25,896 nucleotides of DNA from a virus, in the IMG/VR virus record IMGVR_UViG_3300017748_000118, positions 1-25,896 of that record; one strand, written 5' to 3'. Positions 1 through 7,719 of this stretch are shown one piece after another. The position numbers were made by a program, and so were the translations under genes. Position 1 is the stretch's first letter. Every line of letters starts with the position of its first letter. The notes under the pieces were generated by a model. It was not told the DNA's origin and searched no databases. It saw only the letters and a program-made list of their open reading frames with translations.

Positions 1-396
1 ATTTGTATTTACGCTATATGCGTGTGATGCTAAATAATTTCCAACTCTTGTTCCACTTGAGTTTGAAAAGAATATATTAGTAGCACCTCCTGCAAAACCA
101 CCAGTGTTTGCTACAGAAATAGTAGATAAGATGCTAGAGTTTGTTGCTACTGTATCACCAGAAGCAAGCGTTGTTGGAAGTGCAACTGTTGTTATTGTAT
201 TATATGAGCCATTTTCACCTAAAGAACCGCCACCTGATGAAGCACTCTTTGTTATTGTACCACCAGAGTTGCTTGTAGATGTAGAAGGCACTTCACTGCC
301 ACCCCTGTACAAATCGCTCATTGATATTGCACCAGATATACCAAATTCAGTTCGCATATCATCCATGCTTATTGCACCACTACTTTGAAGAGTCAT
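1..396 (-). CDS. Phage tail protein, 5' part only (runs off window)
   Basis: This frame is open from an ATG at 396 to the left edge of the window, so only the first 132 residues are visible. It opens MTLQSSGAISMDDMRTEFG, a start typical of small phage tail or fiber proteins (remembered resemblance: thr/leu-gln-ser-ser-gly-ala-ile-ser). The rest is Gly/Ser/Thr rich, with beta-structured low-complexity text as in fiber shafts. It overlaps the end of the S74 fiber gene by 17 bases, which supports translational coupling within the tail operon. I see no clear Shine-Dalgarno site. The function is probably a virion or fiber component; the C-terminal domain that would define it lies outside the window. 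Confidence 0.75.
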   Translation of the reverse strand, partial: MTLQSSGAISMDDMRTEFGISGAISMSDLYRGGSEVPSTSTSNSGGTITKSASSGGGSLGENGSYNTITTVALPTTLASGDTVATNSSILSTISVANTGGFAGGATNIFFSNSSGTRVGNYLASHAYSVNTN

Positions 397-1123
397 AACA
401 ATCACAACTTTGTTTTAATATTTCTACTTCTTTTTTTAGATCTTTAATTGCTTCAATAAGAACGCCAACTAAATTTCCATAAGCAACTGATTTATATTCA
501 CCATCCTCTACAACTTCTGGTATTACTTTTTCTACTTCCTGCGCAATAACTCCCATGCCTTTTTCTGCACTTTTTGTATAAGTAACACCTCTTAAATTCA
601 TTACTTTATCTAAAGCATTTTCTATTGTTTCTACGTCTGTTTTTAATCTTTCATCTGAAAAAGCTGTAATATTACCAGAAGCAGTTATGGTTGTAGAAGC
701 AGTTATTGCACCAGTAACAGCAAGAGTAGATCCATTATAAGTTAAATTAGCTTCAGCTTCTAATGTATCAGCAGTGCCACTGCCTGTTATAATTCTATTA
801 TCAGCATTATTGTTAATAGTTGTTAAAGTAACTGTTCCAAAAGATAATGCGCCAGATCCATCTGTTTTTATAAATTGATTAGGACTGCCATCAGACGTTG
901 GATAAGTTAAACCGCCAATTGTTGCATTCGTTATTGTTGCACCTGTCATAACTGGTGATGTTAAGGTGCTTGCTCCAGTATCCATATTTTTTAACAATGC
1001 ACCTAACGCCCTAAGAGCATTATTAATATTTGATGGCGCAGTACCTTCACCTATATCAACACCATTGATATCTGTATTAGATCCTGCGGTAGCTGAAAAA
1101 CCTGCTATTGTTGAAATTGTCAT
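380..1123 (-). CDS. Tail fiber with C-terminal S74 intramolecular chaperone
   Basis: 247 residues. The first ~155 are Thr/Ala/Asn/Ser-rich beta-type repeats typical of a trimeric fiber. From residue 156 to the end the protein matches the endosialidase-type (peptidase S74) intramolecular chaperone: SDERLKTDVETIENALDKV, then GVIAQEVEKVIPEVV, then SVAYGNLVGVLIEAIKDL followed by a coiled coil. In this family the C-terminal domain guides trimer folding and cleaves itself off at the serine before the Asp in the SDERLK region; Ser156-Asp157 is the expected site. A good Shine-Dalgarno (AAGGAG, 8 bases from the ATG) fixes the start. Likely a receptor-binding or side fiber; the shaft is short and carries no recognisable enzyme domain. 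Confidence 0.88.
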   Translation of the reverse strand: MTISTIAGFSATAGSNTDINGVDIGEGTAPSNINNALRALGALLKNMDTGASTLTSPVMTGATITNATIGGLTYPTSDGSPNQFIKTDGSGALSFGTVTLTTINNNADNRIITGSGTADTLEAEANLTYNGSTLAVTGAITASTTITASGNITAFSDERLKTDVETIENALDKVMNLRGVTYTKSAEKGMGVIAQEVEKVIPEVVEDGEYKSVAYGNLVGVLIEAIKDLKKEVEILKQSCDCYDSSK

Positions 1124-1134
1124 TTATTTGCTCC

Positions 1135-1310
1135 TTAATATATTTGCAACATATTTTTATTTTTGGGTGGGTGTTGTAAAGGCGTATCAACAAATGTATC
1201 TAGCAAACCCCCATAACCTCTTTCAATTGGGTAATCTATCAATCCTCTATTAATTTGTTCAAAAGGATATTTAGTTTTTTTAAATGGACTTTCTACAGTT
1301 GTTAATCTTG
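1135..1310 (-). pseudogene. Displaced C-terminal end of the zincin-like ejection protein (apparent frameshift)
   Basis: After the stop of the 585-residue gene, a second frame stays open for about 58 codons. It starts PRLTTVESPFKKTKYPFEQ and contains GYGGLLDTFVDTPLQ, ending in a TAA at 1137-1135 that abuts the Shine-Dalgarno of the fiber gene. It has no start codon or ribosome site of its own. Reading one extra base at the CC pair (1310-1311 on the opposite strand GG) would join it directly to the upstream protein: ...ARMGND-PRLTT.... The space is otherwise a gap in an operon where genes nearly always touch, so I read it as the true C-terminus displaced by a one-base deletion or a sequencing error. 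No slippery heptamer is seen. Confidence 0.7.
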
Positions 1311-3059
1311 GTCATTCCCCATTCTTGCAGTAATTGCTCTTGCTTCAACTTCACCTAAAGAATCTTTGTAAATATCAAAAAGCAACCCTTTCGCTCCTGC
1401 TTTGTCGTAAATATCAACTTTGTTTAACAGGTCACCTGCTTTTTTATCTTTTTTTATAGCTTCGTTAAAATTTTGATATCCTACAATTTTAGGGTTTGCT
1501 TTTCTTTCTAGTTTTTTTATTTGGGATTGAATTTGCTTTCTATCTTTATAATTTGATAAAGTTTGTTCAACATTTTTTGGTCTGTATAAATCAGGAATTT
1601 TACCATATTTTTCTTCAAATTCTAAGTTGTATTTTTTAAGATTTTGATCATGGATGTATTGGAACGCTTTGTTCATCCATTTATCTCTTTCAACACTTTT
1701 TCGTTTAGGAAATTTTCCTAATTTGTTAATAATTTCGCTACCATATTCGTACCAATCAGATTGATTAAACAACAATCTTGGTTGCAGACCATAATCTCTT
1801 GTTGCAAGGTCTTTAAGTTTTGCAAGATAATCAGCTTGATATAAAGGTGTTAGTTGTTTTTTAATTTGTTTATAATCTAAATAATCATCTGTATTATTGG
1901 ACTGAATATCACTTAAAAAACTTTTGTGTTTTTTTAACGTATGTTTTATTGCATTAACACTTGTATTTGTTCCACTAGCAAATCCTTCTTTATCTTGAAT
2001 CCAGTGTTGAATTTCATGTAGTAAAGTCTTTTTAATTTCATTTTTATTAACGGCATATTTTTCATCTGTTGATGCTTTTACAATTTCTTGACCTTTTTCG
2101 TTTTTACCCATTTTATAATAAAAGTAAGGTGTATTTATAGAAATAGTTTTTCTTGAAGGGTCATACATTCCTTTATGACTAGCATTAACATCATTGTAAA
2201 AATCTACTTTTATATCTTTTGCATCTGGGTAGGCTTTATAAAGTTCATCATGTTTTAAAATATTTTTTAAAGGCTGTTGTGCAATTTTATAATTAATATC
2301 ATCAGCAAGAATAGTAGTTTCAAAAGCCATATCTTTAACTGTTTTTAAATTAAGCACAGATTTTTCATCAGGAATTTCAAACCTAATTTTTTCATCTGGG
2401 AGTTGAAATAACCCAACCCCATATTTTTCATTTGTTTTATCAAAAAATTCTTTTTGATTTGTATAACCTCGCCAATCTTTACTTTCTTCTAATAAACCTT
2501 GCACTTCTTTTTGTTTTTCCAACATATCTTTTGTTAATGAAAGTCTTAAATTATCCGATTTATCCATTAGTAGTTTTATTTCGCTAGATGGTTTTGCAAT
2601 TTGATTTAAAGGCTTATCAACGTCAGACCATATTTTATAATCATCAATAATTTGTTGCTCAGTTTTTATTAAATCATCTACTTTGTCTAAATTTTTTAAA
2701 TTAGGCGGATAAGTTTTTGCTCTACTGCCTGCGAACATCCCAATTGAATTTTTTGGCGTTCCTAACAAACCAGAACCTGTATAAGCTGTTCCGCCTGCTA
2801 AAAGTCCTAAATTATTTATTTCATCAATTGCCTGCGAACTTAGTTTGCCATCAACTGGAACAAACTTATTGCTAACTGGTCTATTTTGATTAAAAATAAA
2901 ATTTGTTAATGGAATAGTACCTTCATCAATAGTGCCACCTGCCATTTTTCCAGATTCAAGCAAACCGCCACCTAAATCTCCTAATCTAGATAACATATTA
3001 GGCAATGCTAAACTAAGGAAGCCTAAAGACGATGAATAAGGCATATTTTGTTGCGCCAT
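1302..3059 (-). CDS. Internal virion/ejection protein with zincin-like HEIQH motif
   Basis: 585 residues as read, probably about 641 if the frameshift at ~1310 is corrected. The N-terminus is hydrophobic and Gly-rich. The central part is Lys/Asp-rich helical sequence. KKTLLHEIQHWIQDKEGFASG contains a zinc metallopeptidase HExxH core (H348, E349, H352) with a Glu downstream that could be the third ligand. Near the C-terminus is GEVEARAITARM, a motif I recall from large phage polyvalent/ejection proteins. It is the last gene of the cluster of four internal proteins (1302-6692), the place where podoviruses encode DNA-ejection proteins delivered into the host. A peptidase that trims peptidoglycan or host proteins during entry is inferred, not shown. 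Confidence 0.75.
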   Translation of the reverse strand: MAQQNMPYSSSLGFLSLALPNMLSRLGDLGGGLLESGKMAGGTIDEGTIPLTNFIFNQNRPVSNKFVPVDGKLSSQAIDEINNLGLLAGGTAYTGSGLLGTPKNSIGMFAGSRAKTYPPNLKNLDKVDDLIKTEQQIIDDYKIWSDVDKPLNQIAKPSSEIKLLMDKSDNLRLSLTKDMLEKQKEVQGLLEESKDWRGYTNQKEFFDKTNEKYGVGLFQLPDEKIRFEIPDEKSVLNLKTVKDMAFETTILADDINYKIAQQPLKNILKHDELYKAYPDAKDIKVDFYNDVNASHKGMYDPSRKTISINTPYFYYKMGKNEKGQEIVKASTDEKYAVNKNEIKKTLLHEIQHWIQDKEGFASGTNTSVNAIKHTLKKHKSFLSDIQSNNTDDYLDYKQIKKQLTPLYQADYLAKLKDLATRDYGLQPRLLFNQSDWYEYGSEIINKLGKFPKRKSVERDKWMNKAFQYIHDQNLKKYNLEFEEKYGKIPDLYRPKNVEQTLSNYKDRKQIQSQIKKLERKANPKIVGYQNFNEAIKKDKKAGDLLNKVDIYDKAGAKGLLFDIYKDSLGEVEARAITARMGNDQD

Positions 3060-3067
3060 ATTAAATC

Positions 3068-4777
3068 CTAATTATTCTGTTGTTCTATTGCTGATAAAGG
3101 TAATTGAACTAAACCTTTTCTGATCATATTTCCTAATTGTGGTATTTGATTTGCAAATTTGTTAATGCCTGCCATACCGCCTTTTGTGTAAGCCAAAGAA
3201 GGTATTGCGCTTAAAAGCATTAAAGGTAAACTTCCAGTTGTTACACCAGTTCCACCAGTTAACATTCCTGCTGTTAATAATCTTTCAGCCGTACCAGAAT
3301 TAGGTACTTTTGAGCCTAGCACTCTTTTGCCTGCACCTGCTATATCACTAAATGGCATTTCAGCCATTGAAGATACTTTCTTGCCTTTAGACAGGTCTGC
3401 ACCTTGTACTGCACTTACTAATTGGTTAGGAGTAAAAAAATCATTTTGGTTTTGACTTTTTACAGTTTTTTCTAAAATCTTATACATAGAATATGATTGA
3501 TCAGTTGCTGTTAATTTAGCACCAACTTCTGGATCTACTTGTTTAATAACATTTTTAATTTCTTGTTGAACTTCTTTAAGCGTACTAGCAATTAATGCAT
3601 CATCTGGACTTGAACTTTTATTATATTTAATTATTCTTTTACCTAAATTGCTGTATGCCCTTTTTAAATTTTCGCCTGTAAGCTGTCCTGTTTCATTATA
3701 TTTTAATAAAAATTTATTTATTTCATTTTCAGCTTTATCAAATAATGGATCATCAATTTTAGCACCAATAGAATTTAACAATATTTCATCTACATTGTTT
3801 GTAAGGATTTGAGTGGCATTTGCATCTAATGTAACGCCCTCTAATACATCATCATATTGTTTAGAAATCTTGTTTGCTACAATCTTTAATGCATCACCGC
3901 CCATTTGCGTAGCATCATCTAATTTTTGCCCAATAGGTGTTAATGCATCATTAAAAGCAATTTTATTAAATGTTTCAAATTGCCTTGACCTTGCACCTCT
4001 TGGAAGGCTTCCAATTAAAGGTATACTTTCAAATGCATTCTCAAAAAATGTTCCTGCTTTACCTGTCAATTGCCCTAAAGTTAAATCCATACCCTTACCT
4101 TTAAGCAACCCTAAGTCTGATATTCTTTGTGTAATATTTCCAAAAGCACTTGGACTTAATGCGTTTATAACTTTATTACCAACTGCGCCTAAAGGTGCGC
4201 CAAAAATTGCACCGCCTAAAGCACCTTCACCCCTGTCTTGCAAATTGCCATCAGCCACTCCTGATCCATATATTGCGCCCTGAGTTGCACCAGTTACTGC
4301 ACCTCTTTGCGCTGTTCCTGCACCGCCCATTATTTTGCTAATTAATGGAGCAAGTCTTGCTGTTGTAGCTGAAGTACCTGCTAATCCGCTTGTACCGCCT
4401 GTAAATGGAGATGCTAACAAACTTCCCATAAATGGTAGCATTGCACCACCCACTTCAGTACCTAAAGATGTTTTAGGAAATTTATCCTGAAAGCCACCAA
4501 TTTGCTCTCTTTCACTTTCAAGAATTTTATTATAATCACCGCCTAACAATGCTCCTGCTCCTGCAACAAGTTCATCACCATAACCAAAAGTTAAACCTTG
4601 CCCTGCGGATCTAGCTACATTTGTAGGTGTAAGATTTCCTATTTTTTGATTTTTTTGCTGAAACTCCTCAACAGTAAAACCTTGTAATCTAATAAATTTG
4701 TCAATAGCTGATCTAGGCGCACCACCATCAATTAATTTTAAAACATCTTTCCTTGTTTCTAAAAAAGATCTAGCCAT
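3068..4777 (-). CDS. Internal virion/DNA ejection protein
   Basis: 569 residues. The N-terminal ~50 residues look like a small helical domain (LIDGGAPRSAIDKFIRLQGF). Then comes the motif ARSAGQGLTFGYGDELVAGAGALLGG and long Ala/Gly-rich hydrophobic helices (residues ~60-200), a central Asn/Lys-rich helical region, and a hydrophobic Gly-rich C-terminal part. The glycine-zipper-like amphipathic sequence is typical of podovirus internal proteins that form a membrane channel for genome ejection. The start ATG overlaps the stop of the upstream gene by one base (TAATG), so the two are translationally coupled. I do not recognise an enzymatic motif. Confidence 0.72.
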   Translation of the reverse strand: MARSFLETRKDVLKLIDGGAPRSAIDKFIRLQGFTVEEFQQKNQKIGNLTPTNVARSAGQGLTFGYGDELVAGAGALLGGDYNKILESEREQIGGFQDKFPKTSLGTEVGGAMLPFMGSLLASPFTGGTSGLAGTSATTARLAPLISKIMGGAGTAQRGAVTGATQGAIYGSGVADGNLQDRGEGALGGAIFGAPLGAVGNKVINALSPSAFGNITQRISDLGLLKGKGMDLTLGQLTGKAGTFFENAFESIPLIGSLPRGARSRQFETFNKIAFNDALTPIGQKLDDATQMGGDALKIVANKISKQYDDVLEGVTLDANATQILTNNVDEILLNSIGAKIDDPLFDKAENEINKFLLKYNETGQLTGENLKRAYSNLGKRIIKYNKSSSPDDALIASTLKEVQQEIKNVIKQVDPEVGAKLTATDQSYSMYKILEKTVKSQNQNDFFTPNQLVSAVQGADLSKGKKVSSMAEMPFSDIAGAGKRVLGSKVPNSGTAERLLTAGMLTGGTGVTTGSLPLMLLSAIPSLAYTKGGMAGINKFANQIPQLGNMIRKGLVQLPLSAIEQQNN

Positions 4778-5856
4778 TACTTATCCTCTTTATCTAATAT
4801 TGTTGAAATTATTTGATCATCACTCATTTCAGAAAGATCAGTTAGATTTTGATTTGTAGTTGTTGCGCCTGTAATTAAATTTGTAACCACAACTTCTGGG
4901 CGTAAATTATTTGCTTCAGCAATTTGCCTGTAAGTCATTTCTCTTTGTTTGTGCGTAGCTAATTCAGTTCTATACAATTCTTCAGATTGCCTTAAAAAAT
5001 CTGCTCTTTGCGGAGCAGTCATTCTTTGACCATCTTTTGCTTTATTGTAAATACCAGTTATAACATCACCCCAACCTTTAGCATTTTCAACATTAGCAAA
5101 TTCGCCTTCTCTAACTGTAGAAGTTGGATCTAATACTTTCATAAAAGCAAAGATCATTGCCATATCACCAGAAGCTGTGCCGTTAGCACTTGATCTAATT
5201 TTATTTATTGAAGAATTAATTTTAATAAATTCTTTACTGGCTTGCATAAATTCTTTTCTTAAACTTGCTTCCTGACTAATTTGTGTTTTGGAAATTCCTG
5301 CATCAGCATCTACACCGCCAATAGGCACTACTGTACCATCAGGTAAAACTTCAAAAAATTGATCACCTGCCTGCCTAATATCTTTTTCATATGCGCCAGT
5401 ATAATCTTGCATAGCTTCACCAATATTACCTATTGTTGCGCCAATTCCTCTGTTTGTAACTCCAACTTGAGGTCTTGATAATTGTGCCAGTTTTGAAGCA
5501 AATTTTAAATTAGCCATTCTTTGCTGTTGATTTTGTGGATCTACAAAAGACATAGCACCACCTAATAAACCGCTTCCAATACCTTTTAATCTATCGCCCA
5601 TAGTCATAGGCGGTGCTTCATAAAATGGTTTTGATACAGGCGTTGGAATGTTACTAAATTTTGGTTTTTGCAATGGATTTGGAGCAAAATCTAATTGATT
5701 TAGCAAAGTTGGATCAAACATCCCATCACTTAATGAAGAAGAAGATGGCTTTGGTTGTGGCGTATTTACGTTTGATTTAGGTTGGCTATTTTCCCCAGAA
5801 TTTAAAAAAGGCAATATTTTAATAAGTTCTGCAAGGTTATCTAACATATTTGACAT
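4777..5856 (-). CDS. Internal virion/ejection protein, conserved podovirus family
   Basis: 359 residues. The first ~90 residues are Pro/Ser/Asn rich and probably disordered. A hydrophobic Gly-rich segment follows (MGDRLKGIGSGLLGGAMSF). The C-terminal half carries the signature GDMAMIFAFMKVLDPTSTVREGEFA followed by MTAPQRADFLRQSEELYR, which I recognise as a recurrent motif in podovirus internal virion proteins. It sits between two other internal proteins and is tightly coupled to both (a TAATA gap upstream, a TAATG overlap downstream). Its exact role in the ejection apparatus is not known to me. Confidence 0.75.
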   Translation of the reverse strand: MSNMLDNLAELIKILPFLNSGENSQPKSNVNTPQPKPSSSSLSDGMFDPTLLNQLDFAPNPLQKPKFSNIPTPVSKPFYEAPPMTMGDRLKGIGSGLLGGAMSFVDPQNQQQRMANLKFASKLAQLSRPQVGVTNRGIGATIGNIGEAMQDYTGAYEKDIRQAGDQFFEVLPDGTVVPIGGVDADAGISKTQISQEASLRKEFMQASKEFIKINSSINKIRSSANGTASGDMAMIFAFMKVLDPTSTVREGEFANVENAKGWGDVITGIYNKAKDGQRMTAPQRADFLRQSEELYRTELATHKQREMTYRQIAEANNLRPEVVVTNLITGATTTNQNLTDLSEMSDDQIISTILDKEDK

Positions 5857-5858
5857 TA

Positions 5859-6692
5859 TTACACCCCAAAATCAAATGGATTTAAAAAATTAAATGGATT
5901 GCCAGAACCAATATTTGCTAACATTAATAAAGTTGCCAACGCCTGACCGCCACCATCACTGCTTACTGGCTGTACAACTTCACTTCCAAAAGTGCCTTTA
6001 TTAATTAAATCTGCATACTCATTTAGAAATGCAAATGGATTAGATTGTTCTGCGCTGTAACGTCTTACTGCATCATTAATATCAGCCTGATCATAGGCTT
6101 CACGCTCTTTACCAACTCCTGCTAGTACATTGTAATCTTGATATGGAATTGCTGATAATGCATCTGCCTGATTTAATAATCCATTTTGTATTGCCCTCTC
6201 ATTCGCATAATTTCTATAAGCAATATCCTGCCCTGTATCCGCCATGCTATCAGTTAAAGTATCTTCTGCCCTGTTTCTTGCCTGCGCATATAAACCAGAA
6301 CCTAATCTACCAGATCCTGCAAACTGGCTATCAATAGATGGCGCAACTGAAGTATTAAAATTTTCAATCATAGGGTTTGTAGCATTTGCAATCGCACCTT
6401 GAAGATATTGATTGTCACCTGACAAAAAATCCCCTTTTAAAGTAGACGTAGCCAAGTCAGTTAATGGCTTTGTCATTGGATTGCCTGCCATTGCGATATC
6501 TCTAATGCCAGATAAAGCTGTTTGCGTTTCTGGTGATGCGCCTGCGACAGTAGAACTTGGATAATAAGCTGACTGCCCCTGATTATAAATATTACCTGCC
6601 TGCCCTAATATGCTTTCTAAATATGGCTTTGCATATGCAGGGGGTTGCGTAATAGTTGTTTGCGATGTTGGATTGCTTCCGCCTAAACTCAT
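5859..6692 (-). CDS. Internal virion protein / ejection-associated structural protein
   Basis: 277 residues. It starts MSLGGSNPTSQTTITQPPAYAKPYL, then has Gln/Asn/Tyr-rich sequence, the short motif FAGSGRLGSGLYAQARNRAED, a helical region rich in Ala and Tyr/Asn/Glu (YRNYANERAIQNGLLNQADAL), and a hydrophobic C-terminal end. This arrangement is common in marine podovirus genomes directly upstream of the large ejection proteins. The Shine-Dalgarno (AAGGAG, 10 bases upstream) is embedded in the last codons of the preceding gene. No enzyme motif is visible. A role in the internal core or DNA transfer complex is inferred from position. Confidence 0.68.
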   Translation of the reverse strand: MSLGGSNPTSQTTITQPPAYAKPYLESILGQAGNIYNQGQSAYYPSSTVAGASPETQTALSGIRDIAMAGNPMTKPLTDLATSTLKGDFLSGDNQYLQGAIANATNPMIENFNTSVAPSIDSQFAGSGRLGSGLYAQARNRAEDTLTDSMADTGQDIAYRNYANERAIQNGLLNQADALSAIPYQDYNVLAGVGKEREAYDQADINDAVRRYSAEQSNPFAFLNEYADLINKGTFGSEVVQPVSSDGGGQALATLLMLANIGSGNPFNFLNPFDFGV

Positions 6693-6696
6693 GATT

Positions 6697-7077
6697 TTAT
6701 AACTCCTTTGTCAGCACTACGGCTTCTTTTTTGTGATCTTGAAACACTTTTTCCCATCCTTTTCTTCCTAATATTTCGATTTTTTTACAGCCTTTACGTT
6801 TTGCCCATATCTGTATTTTTGGATAAATATCTAACAATTCATCCATCTTGCCACCTGCCAACCAAATCCTGCATGATTTGTATTTTGGGTATCTGACAAT
6901 TTCTAAAATTCCTGCACTGTCTTTAAGAGCCACTAAAAAAGCGTGTCCGCTTACTAGCATTCCAAAAATATCTAAAAGAGAATGTGTCTTATGAATGTCA
7001 ATTGCAGGTCTTAAAAATTCCGCGCATCTTAAATATTCAACACCTAATTTAAGAGGGTCTTTTTTACTGACAATCAT
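6697..7077 (-). CDS. GNAT-like small phage protein
   Basis: 126 residues. The pattern RIWLAGGKMDELLDIYPKIQIWAKRKGCKKIEILGRKGWEKVF is a familiar C-terminal signature of small podovirus proteins located between tail and ejection genes, often described as GNAT-fold (acetyltransferase-like). The central beta-strand pattern (AFLVALKDSAGILEIVRYP) and the final strand-helix unit fit a truncated GNAT fold. I cannot identify a clear acetyl-CoA pyrophosphate loop, so catalysis is doubtful. Its ATG overlaps the stop of the 55-residue gene upstream (ATGA), showing operon coupling. Confidence 0.62.
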   Translation of the reverse strand: MIVSKKDPLKLGVEYLRCAEFLRPAIDIHKTHSLLDIFGMLVSGHAFLVALKDSAGILEIVRYPKYKSCRIWLAGGKMDELLDIYPKIQIWAKRKGCKKIEILGRKGWEKVFQDHKKEAVVLTKEL

Positions 7078-7241
7078 GTGTAATTTAAAATTCTATTTTT
7101 CTTTTTCTTTTTTGCAGTTAATTTAGCTTTTTCAAATTGCGCATCAGTCGGTGCATTTTTGTTATTTTTATTTAACATTTTTTCACCAGATCCTTGTTTT
7201 ATTCTTTGTCTTTTTGCATGAATATTTCGATACAATGACAT
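7074..7241 (-). CDS. Small basic virion-operon protein (55 aa)
   Basis: A 55-residue Lys-rich protein, MSLYRNIHAKRQRIKQGSGE..., ending in a lysine run (LTAKKKKKNRILNYT). The N-terminal phrase SLYxNIHxKRxRIxxGSGEKM recurs, as I recall, in very small proteins of marine podovirus structural operons, but I know no function. The start is supported by GGAG eight bases upstream. The ATG overlaps the preceding stop by one base (TAATG), and its own stop overlaps the next start (ATGA). The perfect fit between two coupled neighbours is strong evidence that it is real although it is short. DNA or RNA contact is only a guess from its charge. Confidence 0.8.
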   Translation of the reverse strand: MSLYRNIHAKRQRIKQGSGEKMLNKNNKNAPTDAQFEKAKLTAKKKKKNRILNYT

Positions 7242-7396
7242 TATACTCCTACCCTTCTTATAGCTATTTTGTGTGATTCACCGAATGTTTTTCCTGCTCG
7301 CATTAGCCTTTTCATTTCCGCCATATGCTTATTAGTGTGATGTACTTTGTGTCGTGCAAGTGCTTGCTCTTGCCTAGCAGTCAATTTTTTTTTCAT
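7241..7396 (-). CDS. Small basic His/Lys-rich virion-operon protein (51 aa)
   Basis: 51 residues: MKKKLTARQEQALARHKVHH..., then TNKHMAEMKRLMRAGKTFGE and SHKIAIRRVGV. The pattern LTxxQExALxRHxxHHTxKHMxxMxxLMxxGxTFxEAHKxA is a small conserved family that I associate with marine podoviruses. It is strongly basic and predicted all-helical. It starts two bases downstream of the 106-residue gene and overlaps the next small gene by one base (TAATG). No function is known to me; its placement among tail genes suggests a virion or assembly role. Confidence 0.8.
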   Translation of the reverse strand: MKKKLTARQEQALARHKVHHTNKHMAEMKRLMRAGKTFGESHKIAIRRVGV

Positions 7397-7398
7397 GG

Positions 7399-7719
7399 TT
7401 ATCCTAAAATTATATATGAGAAAAGTCTGGTATTAGAATTGTTAGCATGGGTTATAGTAAAAGTTTGTTTTGCCTGAGATGATACAAACATAGTACCGCC
7501 ATATAATTCTGTAGCTGAAGCAGAACTTTTTGGCATAAAAATAATAACACTGTCAGCACTTGCTCTTAAATCAGATACTACTGTACTGGTTGCGCTGTTT
7601 GTTAAAGTTATTGAACCAGTAGCGTTGATTTTTCCTTCTACTAGATTGTTTACTACTTCACTAATTTGTCTGGCAGTACCGCCCATAAAAGGCAACTTCC
7701 TAAAATTAAAATTTGCCAT
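7399..7719 (-). CDS. Small conserved tail-associated beta-structured protein
   Basis: 106 residues. An N-terminal helical segment (MGGTARQISEVVNNLVEGK) leads into beta-strands: GSITLTNSATSTVVSDLRA, SVIIFMPKSSASATELYGG, then KQTFTITHANNSNTRLFSYIILG. The C-terminal strand pattern (SVIxxMPxxxxAxxEL...FTITHANN...F) recurs in phage tail fiber and tail-completion proteins, where it forms a small beta-sandwich. The ATG overlaps the preceding stop by one base (TAATG). It is probably a tail component near the nozzle protein; the precise role is unknown. Confidence 0.68.
   Translation of the reverse strand: MANFNFRKLPFMGGTARQISEVVNNLVEGKINATGSITLTNSATSTVVSDLRASADSVIIFMPKSSASATELYGGTMFVSSQAKQTFTITHANNSNTRLFSYIILG

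Noticed and set aside
3813-4283. 156-codon plus-strand open frame opposite the ejection protein gene
   Set aside because: No ribosome site. The minus-strand protein in the same place fits its operon and family pattern, so this is a shadow frame of Ala/Gly-rich coding DNA.
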